A DNA stretch of 64,000 nt from Yersinia alsatica (GTDB lineage: Bacteria > Pseudomonadota > Gammaproteobacteria > Enterobacterales > Enterobacteriaceae). Position 1 is the first letter of the stretch. Every line of letters starts with the position of its first letter. A model generated the notes under the pieces. The model did not search any database. It had not been told where the DNA came from and saw nothing but the letters and a program-made list of their open reading frames with translations. The stretch covers positions 1 through 64,000 of the forward strand of contig NZ_CABHWW010000007.1 of the NCBI RefSeq assembly GCF_902170305.1, written 5' to 3'. Shown piece by piece: positions 20,721 through 33,345 of this stretch. The translations under genes were made by a program, and so were the position numbers.

Positions 20721-20831
20721 TTCTTTTAATTAAGGGCGATCCTAAGCTGCTTGGTCGATCGTCTAAACTTGAGTAGAATCCCCCACCCCAGGGCAAACAC
20801 AGAAATTCGCATAACGGCGAGGTGCAGTACC

Positions 20832-22721
20832 ATGTTTTATCCAGATCAATTTGACGTCATCATCATTGGTGGTGGCCATGCCGGCACGGAAGCTGCAATG
20901 GCAGCGGCACGCATGGGACGTCAGACCTTATTGCTGACGCACAATATCGACACACTGGGACAAATGTCTTGTAACCCAGCGATTGGCGGTATCGGTAAGG
21001 GGCATCTGGTAAAAGAGATCGATGCTCTCGGTGGCTTAATGGCGATGGCAACTGACCAAGCCGGTATTCAGTTTAGGATACTAAACGCCAGCAAAGGGCC
21101 AGCGGTAAGAGCGACCAGAGCTCAGGCAGACCGCGTCTTGTATCGCCAGGCAGTACGTACCGCATTGGAGAATCAACCTAACTTGATGATCTTCCAACAA
21201 CCTGTTGAAGATCTCATCGTTGAAAATGATCATGTGGTCGGCGCTGTGACCAAAATGGGTCTGAAATTCCGTGCTAAAGCCGTGGTACTCACCGTCGGTA
21301 CCTTCCTGGATGGAAAAATTCATATCGGCCTTGAGAACTACAGTGGTGGTCGCGCTGGTGATCCACCATCAATCTCATTGTCGCAACGCCTGCGTGAACT
21401 GCCGCTGCGCGTCAATCGCCTTAAAACCGGTACACCACCTCGTATCGATGCACGCACCATAGATTTTAGCCAATTGGCCCCTCAGTTAGGTGATACCCCA
21501 ATCCCGGTATTCTCCTTCCTTGGCAATGCCGAGCAGCACCCTGAGCAAATGGCGTGTCATATCACATACACCAATGAGAAAACGCATGAAGTGATCCGCA
21601 ATAACTTGGATCGCAGCCCGATGTATGCGGGGATCATCGAAGGGATCGGGCCACGTTACTGCCCATCGATCGAAGATAAAGTCATGCGTTTTGCTGATCG
21701 CAATTCACATCAGATCTTCCTTGAACCGGAAGGTTTGACCAGCAATGAGATCTATCCGAACGGTATCTCTACCAGTCTGCCTTTCGACGTACAGATGCAA
21801 ATAGTCCGTTCAATGAAAGGGCTCGAAAACGCACGTATTATTCGACCTGGTTATGCCATCGAGTATGATTTCTTTGATCCGCGTGATTTGAAACCTACGC
21901 TGGAAAGCAAATATATCCACGGTTTGTTCTTTGCTGGGCAAATCAATGGCACCACCGGATATGAAGAAGCTGCGGCCCAAGGGCTGCTTGCAGGCCTCAA
22001 TGCGGGGCGTTTCGCTAATGATGATGATGGGTGGTCACCTCGTCGTGATGAAGCTTACCTTGGCGTGCTGGTGGACGATTTAAGCACCTTGGGCACCAAA
22101 GAACCCTATCGTATGTTTACCTCACGAGCTGAATATCGTTTGATGCTACGTGAAGATAACGCCGATCTGCGTCTGACCGAAATGGGCCGCAAATTAGGAT
22201 TAGTCGATGATGTTCGTTGGGAACACTTCAGCAAGAAAATCGAGCTGATTGAGAAAGAACGCCAGCGCCTGCGTGATATCTGGGTGCATCCTCATTCTGA
22301 GAATGTTTCCGAAATCAATGCGTTGCTCAAAGCCCCATTATCGAAAGAAGCCAATGGTGAAGAGCTGCTGCGCCGCCCTGAAATCGATTATCGTTTGTTG
22401 ACAACCTTACCCTCTTTTGGTCCGGCATTAACAGACCCACAAGCTGCTGATCAGGTTGAAATTCAGGTGAAATATGAAGGGTATATTGCTCGGCAGCAAG
22501 AAGAGATCGAAAAGCAGCTGCGCAATGAAAATACCTTACTGCCTGCTGATCTTGATTACCGCCAAGTCTCTGGTTTATCAAACGAAGTGATCGCTAAATT
22601 GAATGATCATAAACCTAACTCGATCGGGCAAGCTTCACGTATTTCAGGTATCACACCAGCGGCGATCTCTATTTTACTGGTTTGGTTGAAAAAACAAGGA
22701 TTGCTGCGCCGCAGCGCCTAA
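20832..22721 (+). CDS. mnmG: tRNA uridine-5-carboxymethylaminomethyl(34) synthesis enzyme MnmG (GidA)
   Basis: A 629-residue FAD protein, equal to E. coli MnmG. With MnmE it installs the cmnm5 group on U34 of several tRNAs. The dinucleotide-binding motif [13 protein letters not shown] sits at residues 13-25, and the [13 protein letters not shown] and [10 protein letters not shown] segments are present. The start is ATG 20832 (MFYPDQFD). The frame is open upstream to 20751, but that part runs into the oriC flank and does not match the family. Its partner mnmE is at 57259-58623. Confidence 0.97.
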   Translation: MFYPDQFDVIIIGGGHAGTEAAMAAARMGRQTLLLTHNIDTLGQMSCNPAIGGIGKGHLVKEIDALGGLMAMATDQAGIQFRILNASKGPAVRATRAQADRVLYRQAVRTALENQPNLMIFQQPVEDLIVENDHVVGAVTKMGLKFRAKAVVLTVGTFLDGKIHIGLENYSGGRAGDPPSISLSQRLRELPLRVNRLKTGTPPRIDARTIDFSQLAPQLGDTPIPVFSFLGNAEQHPEQMACHITYTNEKTHEVIRNNLDRSPMYAGIIEGIGPRYCPSIEDKVMRFADRNSHQIFLEPEGLTSNEIYPNGISTSLPFDVQMQIVRSMKGLENARIIRPGYAIEYDFFDPRDLKPTLESKYIHGLFFAGQINGTTGYEEAAAQGLLAGLNAGRFANDDDGWSPRRDEAYLGVLVDDLSTLGTKEPYRMFTSRAEYRLMLREDNADLRLTEMGRKLGLVDDVRWEHFSKKIELIEKERQRLRDIWVHPHSENVSEINALLKAPLSKEANGEELLRRPEIDYRLLTTLPSFGPALTDPQAADQVEIQVKYEGYIARQQEEIEKQLRNENTLLPADLDYRQVSGLSNEVIAKLNDHKPNSIGQASRISGITPAAISILLVWLKKQGLLRRSA

Positions 22722-22730
22722 CGACCTAAT

Positions 22731-22768
22731 AATTGCCTGTGTAGCTCAAAGCTAAGCAGGCAATTTTG
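22731..22768 (+). terminator. Terminator-like hairpin after mnmG
   Basis: AATTGCCTG and CAGGCAATT form a 9-bp stem with an inner AGCT/AGCT extension, followed by TTTTG. rsmG begins 100 bp downstream, so it may only reduce readthrough. Confidence 0.7.
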
Positions 22769-22867
22769 CTTTGTATTCAAGCTATAACTAAACATTAAGC
22801 TAGATTATCGTATTCGTATATCGGCCTTTTACATGCTGACAGAACATATCTCTGTCAGAGGATAATT

Positions 22868-23491
22868 GTGGTGTTAAAAAAATTAGATTCCCTGCTGAGT
22901 GCAGCAGATATTGCGCTGCCCGATCAGCAAAAACATCAGTTGATAGGCTATGTAGAGCTGCTGCATAAGTGGAATAAAGCTTATAACCTGACTTCTGTCC
23001 GTGACCCAATGCAAATGCTGGTTCGGCACATTCTGGACAGCATTGTGGTAAACCCACATTTGCAAGGTAGCCGGTTTATCGATGTCGGCACTGGTCCGGG
23101 GCTTCCTGGGATACCCTTGGCCATAGTGCGTCCCGATGCACATTTCACCTTGCTTGATAGCTTGGGTAAACGTGTTCGCTTCCTGCGTCAGGTTCAGCAT
23201 GAATTAGGTCTAAATAATATCGAACCAGTTCAAAGCCGTGTTGAGGACTTTGTCGCAGAACCCCCATTTGATGGGGTTATAAGCCGTGCATTTGCATCCT
23301 TACAAGATATGCTGTCTTGGTGCCACCACTTACCAGCTAAGCCTGAAGGGCGTTTTTATGCGCTTAAAGGGGTTAGGCCGGATGATGAATTAGCTATACT
23401 GCCTGCGGGTATTACTCTTGAGTCGGTTATTCGACTGCAAGTTCCTGAGTTGGATGGTGAGCGTCATCTGGTTATTCTTAAGTCAAACTAA
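22868..23491 (+). CDS. rsmG: 16S rRNA (guanine(527)-N7)-methyltransferase RsmG (GidB)
   Basis: A 207-residue SAM-dependent methyltransferase, the E. coli length, that makes m7G527 in 16S rRNA. The SAM-binding motif [16 protein letters not shown] (about residues 67-82) and [15 protein letters not shown] are clear. The start is one of two adjacent GTG codons (22868 or 22871) behind GAGGATAATT. Loss of this enzyme is a known route to low-level streptomycin resistance; the gene here is intact. Confidence 0.96.
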   Translation: MVLKKLDSLLSAADIALPDQQKHQLIGYVELLHKWNKAYNLTSVRDPMQMLVRHILDSIVVNPHLQGSRFIDVGTGPGLPGIPLAIVRPDAHFTLLDSLGKRVRFLRQVQHELGLNNIEPVQSRVEDFVAEPPFDGVISRAFASLQDMLSWCHHLPAKPEGRFYALKGVRPDDELAILPAGITLESVIRLQVPELDGERHLVILKSN

Positions 23492-24036
23492 CTTTGTTAT
23501 TTATCAAAAAAATGTAATAAATTCTTAGTCGAGACGCCGAGTTTTATTACATTTAGTGTTTTTAATATTGGTGGGTATTTATTCGCTGATTATCGTATGC
23601 GTAGATAATATTTCACCTATTGTTTACAAAAACAGCGGTAGTTAGTGACATAACAATATTGAAAGGGACCAAATAGTCACTTTGGTCATTATTATCTCAT
23701 CGACATCACTCTTTTTATGTATCCGAACTGTTGCCAAATTATTATCTGAAATGTCAATGGGAAGTTTTTACTAAGTAGATGAGTTGTTTGATAATAGTTT
23801 TAATTTTAAAATTATGATTTGTAAAAGTTTTAATGGCTCTTTTCGTTAAAGACAAAGCGAAGTCTTATGGGATATAAATCAGTTTGTTTTTAGTTATGTG
23901 ATCGGTTCCACGCTTTATTGATAATGTTTGGAATCGTCAGACAATTAAATAAGGGCTTTATTCCGAGGCTTTTCTTGTGAAAATAGCTCGAAAGTAGAAA
24001 ATTTAAATAATTGTTCACCTTTTCGCTACTTATCGA
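23492..24036. other. Long intergenic region between rsmG and the atp promoter
   Basis: About 545 bp, AT-rich, without a credible gene on either strand. The only structure I see is an inverted repeat of 12 bp, AAATGTAATAAA (23510-23521) with TTTATTACATTT (23543-23554), 18 nt after the rsmG stop. It could be a weak terminator, but no T run follows. The rest shows nothing I can support. Confidence 0.5.
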
Positions 24037-24064
24037 TTGAATTCGTTTGAGTGGCCCGTATAAT
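24037..24064 (+). promoter_or_regulatory. atp operon promoter
   Basis: TTGAAT (24037-24042), a 16-bp spacer and a perfect TATAAT (24059-24064), about 95 bp upstream of atpI. It is the best sigma-70 match in the gap and is consistent with a single strong promoter for the ATP synthase operon. Confidence 0.7.
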
Positions 24065-24158
24065 TTGCTCGTTTTTTGCTGCTTGACTCAATGGGGTAAA
24101 AGGCAGTTTTATACCTCACTCAGCATACCCTTAGTGTGGTTCGGAGAGAACAAACGTC

Positions 24159-25405
<1,247 letters not shown>

Positions 25406-25425
25406 TTTTCTTATAACACTACTGC

Positions 25426-25694
<269 letters not shown>

Positions 25695-25754
25695 GTAGAG
25701 TTTTCTCTACTGTGAACTACACCAAACTATTAACTTTTAAAGAGGCATTGTGCT

Positions 25755-26225
25755 GTGAATCTTAACGCAACAATCCTCGGCCAGGCCATCGCGTTTGTCC
25801 TGTTTGTCCTGTTTTGTATGAAGTATGTATGGCCGCCAATTATGGCAGCCATCGAGAAGCGTCAAAAAGAAATTGCTGACGGTCTCTCTTCTGCAGAGCG
25901 TGCCAAAAAAGATTTGGACTTAGCGCAAGCCAATGCGACCGACCAACTGAAGAAGGCCAAAGCAGAAGCACAGGTGATCATTGAGCAGGCAAGTAAACGC
26001 AAAGCTCAGATCATCGATGAAGCTAAAGCTGAAGCTGAACAGGAACGTAACAAAATCGTGGCGCAAGCGCAGGCAGAGATCGACGCCGAACGTAAGCGTG
26101 CTCGTGAAGAGTTGCGTAAGCAAGTCGCGATGTTGGCTATAGCTGGCGCCGAGAAGATCATCGAACGTTCCGTGGATGAAGCTGCTAACAGCGACATCGT
26201 TGATAAACTGGTCGCTGAACTGTAA
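25755..26225 (+). CDS. atpF: ATP synthase F0 subunit b
   Basis: A 156-residue peripheral stalk protein, the E. coli length. One N-terminal membrane helix (about residues 5-26) is followed by a long charged coiled coil rich in Ala, Lys and Glu that dimerises and binds the delta subunit. The start is GTG 25755 ([11 protein letters not shown]), as in E. coli. Confidence 0.97.
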   Translation: MNLNATILGQAIAFVLFVLFCMKYVWPPIMAAIEKRQKEIADGLSSAERAKKDLDLAQANATDQLKKAKAEAQVIIEQASKRKAQIIDEAKAEAEQERNKIVAQAQAEIDAERKRAREELRKQVAMLAIAGAEKIIERSVDEAANSDIVDKLVAEL

Positions 26226-26239
26226 GGAGGGAGGGGCTG

Positions 26240-26773
26240 ATGTCTGAATTTGTAACTGTAGCTCGCCCCTACGCCAAAGCAGCTTTTGACTTTGCTGTTG
26301 AGCACCAGGCGGTTGATCGTTGGCAGGATATGCTGGCGTTTACTGCCCAAGTGACTTGCAATGAACAAATCGCTGAATTGCTTTCCGGTGCTGTTGCGCC
26401 AGAAACAATGTCTAAGACGTTTATTGCAGTCTGTGGTGATCAGCTCGATGAACCCGCACAGAACTTCATTCGAGTTATGGCGGAGAATGGCCGTTTACTG
26501 GTTCTTCCTGAGGTGTTGCAGCAGTTTATTCAACTGCGTGCCTCACTGGAGTCTACCGTCGACGTTGAAGTGTCCTCAGCGAGAGCACTTAACGACGAAC
26601 AGCTGGCTAAAATTGCCGCTGCGATGGAAAAACGTCTGTCACGCAAAGTTAAGCTGAATTGCAAAATTGATAAGTCTGTAATGGCCGGCGTAGTAATACG
26701 TGCAGGCGATATGGTGATAGATGGCAGCGTTCGCGGTCGTCTTGAACGCCTGGCAGACGTCTTGCAGTCTTAA
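26240..26773 (+). CDS. atpH: ATP synthase F1 subunit delta
   Basis: A 177-residue stator protein, the E. coli length, linking subunit b to the top of F1. The typical start is [16 protein letters not shown], and the C-terminal segment is [21 protein letters not shown] strong GGAGGGAGGGG stretch precedes the ATG, 14 nt after atpF. Confidence 0.97.
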   Translation: MSEFVTVARPYAKAAFDFAVEHQAVDRWQDMLAFTAQVTCNEQIAELLSGAVAPETMSKTFIAVCGDQLDEPAQNFIRVMAENGRLLVLPEVLQQFIQLRASLESTVDVEVSSARALNDEQLAKIAAAMEKRLSRKVKLNCKIDKSVMAGVVIRAGDMVIDGSVRGRLERLADVLQS

Positions 26774-26787
26774 GGGGACTGGAGCAT

Positions 26788-28329
26788 ATGCAACTGAATT
26801 CCACCGAAATCAGCGAACTGATCAAGCAGCGCATTGCTCAGTTCAATGTAGTGAGCGAAGCTCACAATGAAGGTACTATTGTTTCCGTTAGTGACGGGAT
26901 CATTCGTGTACACGGTCTGGCCGACGTTATGCAAGGCGAGATGATCGCACTGCCTGGCAACCGTTACGCAATCGCACTGAACCTGGAGCGCGACTCCGTT
27001 GGTGCAGTAGTTATGGGTCCGTACGCCGATCTTGCCGAAGGCATGAAGGTTAAATGTACTGGCCGTATCCTGGAAGTTCCTGTCGGTCGTGGCCTGCTAG
27101 GTCGCGTCGTCAATACTCTGGGTGAACCTGTTGATGGTAAAGGTCCGGTAGAAAATGACGGCTTCTCAGCTGTTGAAGCTATCGCACCTGGCGTAATCGA
27201 ACGTCAATCCGTTGATGAACCCGTTCAGACAGGCTATAAGTCTGTCGATGCCATGATTCCAATCGGTCGTGGTCAGCGTGAATTGATCATCGGTGACCGT
27301 CAGACAGGTAAAACTGCTCTGGCGATTGATGCGATCATCAATCAGCGCGATTCAGGCATCAAATGTGTGTATGTTGCTATCGGCCAGAAAGCCTCTACTG
27401 TTGCAAACGTAGTGCGTAAACTGGAAGAACATGGCGCATTGGCTAACACCATCGTGGTTGTGGCTACTGCATCTGAATCTGCAGCATTGCAATACCTGGC
27501 ACCTTACTCCGGTTGTGCCATGGGTGAATATTTCCGCGACCGCGGTGAAGATGCTCTGATTATTTATGATGACCTGTCTAAACAGGCTGTTGCATATCGT
27601 CAAATCTCCTTGCTGCTCCGTCGTCCACCAGGTCGTGAAGCATATCCTGGCGACGTATTCTACCTCCACTCCCGTTTGCTGGAGCGTGCTGCGCGTGTTA
27701 ACGCGGATTACGTTGAAGCCTTTACCAAGGGTGAAGTGAAAGGTAAAACCGGTTCTTTGACCGCATTGCCAATCATTGAAACCCAAGCAGGGGACGTTTC
27801 CGCGTTCGTTCCGACCAACGTAATTTCTATTACCGATGGTCAGATCTTCCTGGAATCCAGCCTGTTTAACGCCGGTATTCGTCCTGCGGTTAACCCAGGT
27901 ATCTCCGTATCCCGTGTGGGTGGTGCAGCGCAGACCAAGATCATGAAAAAACTGTCCGGTGGTATCCGTACCGCTCTGGCACAGTATCGTGAACTTGCTG
28001 CGTTCTCCCAGTTCGCATCCGATTTGGATGATGCAACACGTAAACAGCTGAGCCATGGTCAGAAAGTGACCGAGCTTCTGAAACAGAAACAATACGCACC
28101 GATGTCTGTTGCGCAGCAATCTCTGGTTCTGTTCGCAGCTGAACGTGGTTATCTGGGTGATATCGAGTTGGCGAAGGTAGGTAGCTTTGAAGCCGCACTG
28201 TTAGCATTTGCTGACCGTGAGCATGCCGAGCTTCTGCAACAAATCAACCAAACTGGCGCGTATAACGATGAGATCGAGGCCAAGCTGAAAGGCATCCTCG
28301 ATACATTCAAGGCAACCCAGTCCTGGTAA
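26788..28329 (+). CDS. atpA: ATP synthase F1 subunit alpha
   Basis: A 513-residue regulatory nucleotide-binding subunit, the E. coli length. It has Walker A GDRQTGKT (about residues 169-176), the [12 protein letters not shown] segment and the signature [17 protein letters not shown] with the arginine finger. Alternating with beta it forms the catalytic hexamer. A GGGGACTGGAG ribosome-binding region lies 14 nt after atpH. Confidence 0.98.
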   Translation: MQLNSTEISELIKQRIAQFNVVSEAHNEGTIVSVSDGIIRVHGLADVMQGEMIALPGNRYAIALNLERDSVGAVVMGPYADLAEGMKVKCTGRILEVPVGRGLLGRVVNTLGEPVDGKGPVENDGFSAVEAIAPGVIERQSVDEPVQTGYKSVDAMIPIGRGQRELIIGDRQTGKTALAIDAIINQRDSGIKCVYVAIGQKASTVANVVRKLEEHGALANTIVVVATASESAALQYLAPYSGCAMGEYFRDRGEDALIIYDDLSKQAVAYRQISLLLRRPPGREAYPGDVFYLHSRLLERAARVNADYVEAFTKGEVKGKTGSLTALPIIETQAGDVSAFVPTNVISITDGQIFLESSLFNAGIRPAVNPGISVSRVGGAAQTKIMKKLSGGIRTALAQYRELAAFSQFASDLDDATRKQLSHGQKVTELLKQKQYAPMSVAQQSLVLFAAERGYLGDIELAKVGSFEAALLAFADREHAELLQQINQTGAYNDEIEAKLKGILDTFKATQSW

Positions 28330-28340
28330 CGCTATACGGT

Positions 28341-28364
28341 CCTGCTTTTCATTAGGAAAGCAGG
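28341..28364 (+). other. Hairpin between atpA and atpG
   Basis: CCTGCTTT-TCATTAGG-AAAGCAGG is an 8-bp perfect stem, extendable by ACGG/CCGT, just before the atpG ribosome-binding site. No T run follows, so it is more likely an mRNA stability or processing element than a terminator. Confidence 0.6.
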
Positions 28365-28390
28365 CCGTCTGGCAATGAGGAGAAGCAGAA

Positions 28391-29254
28391 ATGGCCGGCG
28401 CAAAAGAGATACGTTCCAAGATCGCCAGCGTGCAAAACACGCAAAAGATCACCAAAGCCATGGAGATGGTCGCCGCCTCCAAAATGCGTAAATCGCAGGA
28501 ACGCATGGCGGCCAGCCGTCCTTATGCAGAAACAATGCGTAGTGTGATTGGTCACCTTGCGCTAGGTAATCTGGAATATAAACATCCGTACCTGGAAGAG
28601 CGCGACGTTAAGCGTGTTGGGTATCTGGTGGTTTCTACAGACCGTGGCTTGTGTGGTGGTTTGAACATTAACCTGTTCAAAAAACTGTTAGCTGAGATGA
28701 AAGGTTGGTCTGAAAAAGGCGTTGAATGCGATTTAGCGCTGATTGGATCAAAAGCAGCATCTTTCTTTGGTTCCGTGGGCGGCAAGATTGTTGCTCAGGT
28801 TACTGGCATGGGGGATAACCCTTCTCTGTCAGAACTTATCGGTCCAGTAAAAGTGATGTTGCAAGCCTACGATGAAGGTCGTCTGGATAAACTGTATATC
28901 GTGAATAACAAGTTTATCAATACGATGTCTCAGGAACCACGGATCATGCAGCTGTTACCTCTTCCGCCAGCGGAAGATGGTGAGCTGAAGAAGAAATCCT
29001 GGGATTACCTGTATGAACCCGATCCAAAAGCATTGCTGGATACTCTCCTGCGTCGCTATGTGGAATCGCAAGTTTATCAGGGCGTCGTTGAAAACCTGGC
29101 CAGCGAACAGGCCGCGCGAATGGTAGCGATGAAAGCCGCCACCGATAACGGCGGTAGCCTGATCAAAGAGCTGCAGTTGGTTTACAACAAAGCTCGTCAG
29201 GCCAGCATCACTCAGGAACTCACCGAGATCGTCGGGGGAGCCTCCGCGGTTTAA
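28391..29254 (+). CDS. atpG: ATP synthase F1 subunit gamma
   Basis: A 287-residue rotor shaft (E. coli 287). N- and C-terminal helices form the coiled coil that turns inside the alpha-beta hexamer: [20 protein letters not shown] at the start and the [20 protein letters not shown] signature at the end. A GAGGAGAAG ribosome-binding site precedes it. Confidence 0.98.
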   Translation: MAGAKEIRSKIASVQNTQKITKAMEMVAASKMRKSQERMAASRPYAETMRSVIGHLALGNLEYKHPYLEERDVKRVGYLVVSTDRGLCGGLNINLFKKLLAEMKGWSEKGVECDLALIGSKAASFFGSVGGKIVAQVTGMGDNPSLSELIGPVKVMLQAYDEGRLDKLYIVNNKFINTMSQEPRIMQLLPLPPAEDGELKKKSWDYLYEPDPKALLDTLLRRYVESQVYQGVVENLASEQAARMVAMKAATDNGGSLIKELQLVYNKARQASITQELTEIVGGASAV

Positions 29255-29270
29255 CCAGGCTATTACCCTA

Positions 29271-30735
<1,465 letters not shown>

Positions 30736-30756
30736 CGCTGTTGACTGGAGGGTGAC

Positions 30757-31179
30757 ATGGCTGCAATGACTTACCATCTGGATGTTGTGAGCGCAGAGAA
30801 GAAGATGTTCTCAGGCGTGGTACAAAAAATTCAGGTGACGGGTAGTGAAGGTGAACTGGGGATTTTCCCTGGTCACGCCCCACTGCTCACTGCCATTAAG
30901 CCTGGCATGATACGTATCGTTAAGCAGTTCGGTGAGGAAGAGTTCATTTATCTTTCTGGCGGCATCCTTGAGGTGCAACCGAGCGTTGTGATCGTATTGG
31001 CTGACACTGCTATTCGTGGACAAGATCTGGACGAAGCTAGAGCGCTGGAATCTAAGCGTAAAGCAGAAGCTCATATCAACAGTTCCCACGGCGATGTCGA
31101 CTATGCTCAGGCATCCGCTGAATTGGCGAAGGCGATTGCGAAACTACGCGTAATCGAGCTGACCAGGAAAGCGATGTAA
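30757..31179 (+). CDS. atpC: ATP synthase F1 subunit epsilon
   Basis: A 140-residue subunit (E. coli 139) with an N-terminal beta sandwich ([31 protein letters not shown]) and a C-terminal helical hairpin that can inhibit ATP hydrolysis. It is the last gene of the operon, with a terminator about 60 nt downstream. Confidence 0.97.
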   Translation: MAAMTYHLDVVSAEKKMFSGVVQKIQVTGSEGELGIFPGHAPLLTAIKPGMIRIVKQFGEEEFIYLSGGILEVQPSVVIVLADTAIRGQDLDEARALESKRKAEAHINSSHGDVDYAQASAELAKAIAKLRVIELTRKAM

Positions 31180-31240
31180 TTTTATATTTAATGGGTTATT
31201 AATTCATTGATTTATAAAGTTATCATATAAAGAACGATAG

Positions 31241-31277
31241 AATGCCAATTGGTGAAAACTGATTGGCATTTTTTTTA
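31241..31277 (+). terminator. Rho-independent terminator of the atp operon
   Basis: AATGCCAAT and ATTGGCATT form a 9-bp stem followed by eight T residues. Confidence 0.92.
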
Positions 31278-31624
31278 TCCCCAGTTGGTGAATACTTAAT
31301 CCTTTGCAATATCAGTCTCCCACCCACCTCTTCTGCATTTAATTAAGCCTAAGCTAAACTAATAACGTTTCTTTCTGAAAACTCTTGTTTCTTGTCGTAA
31401 AATAAGTGGTTAATAACTCGCATGAGTGATTGAATTTCGGCAAAAACAGCTCAGAAAACGTCGCCGATCGCAGACACTTTTCGCTACATTTTTTTGTTAC
31501 ATGGCACATAGCTACAACCCTTTAACCACGCGGGTTGAGTACGTTTTTCGTTGAGAAATATGTAGTAATTATTTCGCTAAACAGGTTTACTTCCGTCTAT
31601 TAATTTGGAGTTATCAGGTTGCTT
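31278..31624. other. glmU upstream region
   Basis: About 350 bp holding the glmU promoter region. In E. coli NagC controls glmU-glmS from here. I see AT-rich stretches and two TTTCGCTA repeats (near 31486 and 31570) that could be regulator half sites, but I cannot assign NagC boxes or a promoter with confidence. No gene is apparent. Confidence 0.4.
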
Positions 31625-32995
31625 ATGTCTAACAGCTCAATGAGTGTAGTCATCCTTGCCGCAGGTAAGGGGACTCGTATGTATTCCGACCTTCCTAAGG
31701 TGTTACACCCATTGGCAGGTAAGCCGATGGTTCAGCATGTTATTGATGCGGCCATGAAGTTGGGTGCACAACATGTTCATCTGGTTTATGGGCACGGTGG
31801 CGAGTTGTTGAAAAAAACACTGACCGACCCGGCGTTGAATTGGGTATTACAGTCAGAACAGTTAGGTACTGGGCACGCGATGCAGCAAGCGGCACCGCAT
31901 TTTGCTGATGATGAAGACGTCCTGATGCTCTACGGCGATGTGCCTTTGATCTCCGTTGATACTCTGCAACGATTGTTAGCCGCAAAACCACAAGGCGGTA
32001 TCGGACTGTTGACGGTAAAACTGGATAACCCAAGTGGTTATGGTCGTATTGTGCGCGAGAACGGCGATGTGGTCGGGATTGTTGAGCATAAAGACGCCAG
32101 CGATGCACAGCGTGAAATTAATGAAATCAACACCGGGATTCTGGTGGCGAATGGTCGTGATTTAAAGCGCTGGCTATCATTGCTGAATAACAACAATGCG
32201 CAGGGCGAGTTTTATATCACTGATATTATTGCATTGGCTCATGCTGATGGTAAGAAGATTGCTGCGGTACACCCCACTCGTCTGAGTGAAGTTGAAGGGG
32301 TCAATAATCGCCTGCAATTAGCGACCCTTGAGCGGGTATATCAATCCGAGCAAGCAGAGAAGCTGCTATTGGCTGGGGTGATGTTACTGGATCCGGCGCG
32401 TTTTGATTTGCGCGGAGAATTAACACATGGTCGCGATATCACTATCGATACCAATGTCATCATTGAAGGTCATGTGACTTTAGGCGATCGGGTCCGTATT
32501 GGTACCGGATGCGTGCTTAAAAACTGTGTGATTGGCGATGATTCAGAAATCAGCCCCTATACTGTGTTGGAAGATTCTCGCTTGGATGCTGGCTGTACTG
32601 TTGGGCCATTTGCCCGCTTGCGCCCGGGTGCCGAGTTAGCAGAAGGTGCACATGTCGGTAACTTTGTTGAGATCAAGAAATCCCGCTTGGGCAAAGGATC
32701 TAAAGCTGGCCATCTCTCCTATTTAGGTGATGCTGAAATTGGTTCTGGCGTAAATATTGGCGCAGGAACTATAACTTGCAACTATGATGGAGCTAATAAG
32801 TTTAAAACTATAATTGGCGATGATGTCTTTGTCGGGTCCGATACTCAGCTTGTTGCTCCCGTCACTGTCGCTAATGGCGCCACTATCGCTGCAGGTACTA
32901 CTGTGACACGTGATATCGCCGAAAATGAATTAGTACTCAGCCGTATCAAGCAAGTTCATATTCAGGGGTGGCAACGTCCGGTGAAGAAAAAATAA
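31625..32995 (+). CDS. glmU: Bifunctional UDP-N-acetylglucosamine pyrophosphorylase/glucosamine-1-phosphate N-acetyltransferase
   Basis: A 456-residue enzyme, the E. coli length, making UDP-GlcNAc for peptidoglycan and LPS. The N-terminal uridyltransferase carries [18 protein letters not shown]. The C-terminal half is a left-handed beta helix of hexapeptide repeats with the acetyl-CoA site ([14 protein letters not shown]). I choose ATG 31625 ([11 protein letters not shown]); TTG 31619, two codons earlier, is in frame and also has a usable GGAG. It probably shares a transcript with glmS. Confidence 0.97.
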   Translation: MSNSSMSVVILAAGKGTRMYSDLPKVLHPLAGKPMVQHVIDAAMKLGAQHVHLVYGHGGELLKKTLTDPALNWVLQSEQLGTGHAMQQAAPHFADDEDVLMLYGDVPLISVDTLQRLLAAKPQGGIGLLTVKLDNPSGYGRIVRENGDVVGIVEHKDASDAQREINEINTGILVANGRDLKRWLSLLNNNNAQGEFYITDIIALAHADGKKIAAVHPTRLSEVEGVNNRLQLATLERVYQSEQAEKLLLAGVMLLDPARFDLRGELTHGRDITIDTNVIIEGHVTLGDRVRIGTGCVLKNCVIGDDSEISPYTVLEDSRLDAGCTVGPFARLRPGAELAEGAHVGNFVEIKKSRLGKGSKAGHLSYLGDAEIGSGVNIGAGTITCNYDGANKFKTIIGDDVFVGSDTQLVAPVTVANGATIAAGTTVTRDIAENELVLSRIKQVHIQGWQRPVKKK

Positions 32996-32997
32996 TC

Positions 32998-33122
32998 TAT
33001 CCCCGTCATCTTTCAAGATACTGGGTTGTTGGCTGCCATCAGTCACCCAAGACATTGAGTGTCTCAACGTCTTGGGTTTATTCAGTCGCCGCCGAGCGGT
33101 AACTTGAGTTTTACCGGGTATA
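32998..33122. repeat. Full-length ERIC element between glmU and glmS
   Basis: 125 bp, near the standard 127-bp ERIC length. The ends are TATCCCCGTC and CCGGGTATA; inside, CCCAAGAC..GAG-TGT-CTC..GTCTTGGG makes a long central hairpin. GGTTGTTGGCTGCC matches the Yersinia ERIC flank. It lies 3 nt after the glmU stop and inside the glmU-glmS transcription unit. Confidence 0.8.
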
Positions 33123-33309
33123 TTTAAGATTATAAATTGATTAAAAAACAGCTCTTCAATGCGATTTATTATGCTTTGAAGGGATGTTTTGCCCTGTGTT
33201 TTTGGCTTATTCATCTCTGCCGAGAATACAGAACAAAACATAATAATCCCCAACTCTACAGGCTCGGGGAACCCGGAAAATCCGGATCAATCAGGTCACT
33301 GACATCGAC

Positions 33310-33328
33310 AAGGTTCTTAAAGAACCTT
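33310..33328 (+). promoter_or_regulatory. Hairpin in the glmS leader
   Basis: AAGGTTCT-TAA-AGAACCTT is an 8-bp perfect stem directly before the ATAGGA ribosome-binding site of glmS. E. coli glmS translation is activated by the small RNA GlmZ, which opens an inhibitory leader structure. This hairpin is a candidate for the equivalent structure; that role is inference. Confidence 0.5.
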
Positions 33329-33345
33329 ACATAGGAATAAAACAG

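Larger units (their letters stand above)
20461..20735. other. oriC: Chromosome replication origin oriC
   Basis: The mioC-mnmG gap carries an enterobacterial oriC. Reading the minus strand from the mnmG side it has three AT-rich 13-mers (20679-20720), then DnaA boxes R1 (20657-20665, TTATCCACA), R5/M-type (20602-20610, TCATTCACA), R2-type (20551-20559, TTATGCACA), an R3-like box (20516-20524, ATATCCACA) and R4 (20477-20485). TGTGAATAA (20644-20652) is a near-match beside R1. I count eleven GATC sites for Dam and SeqA. Order and spacing follow E. coli oriC. Confidence 0.95.

Noticed and set aside
20751-20831. N-terminal extension of MnmG from an upstream start
   Set aside because: The extra 27 residues show no family similarity and run back into the oriC flank; ATG 20832 gives the exact E. 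coli length.
23510-23554. Terminator of rsmG
   Set aside because: A 12-bp inverted repeat exists but has a 21-nt loop and no T run, so I list it only within the intergenic entry.
27352-28119. 255-residue open frame antisense to atpA
   Set aside because: It is a codon-bias shadow of a highly expressed gene, without a ribosome-binding site or domain.
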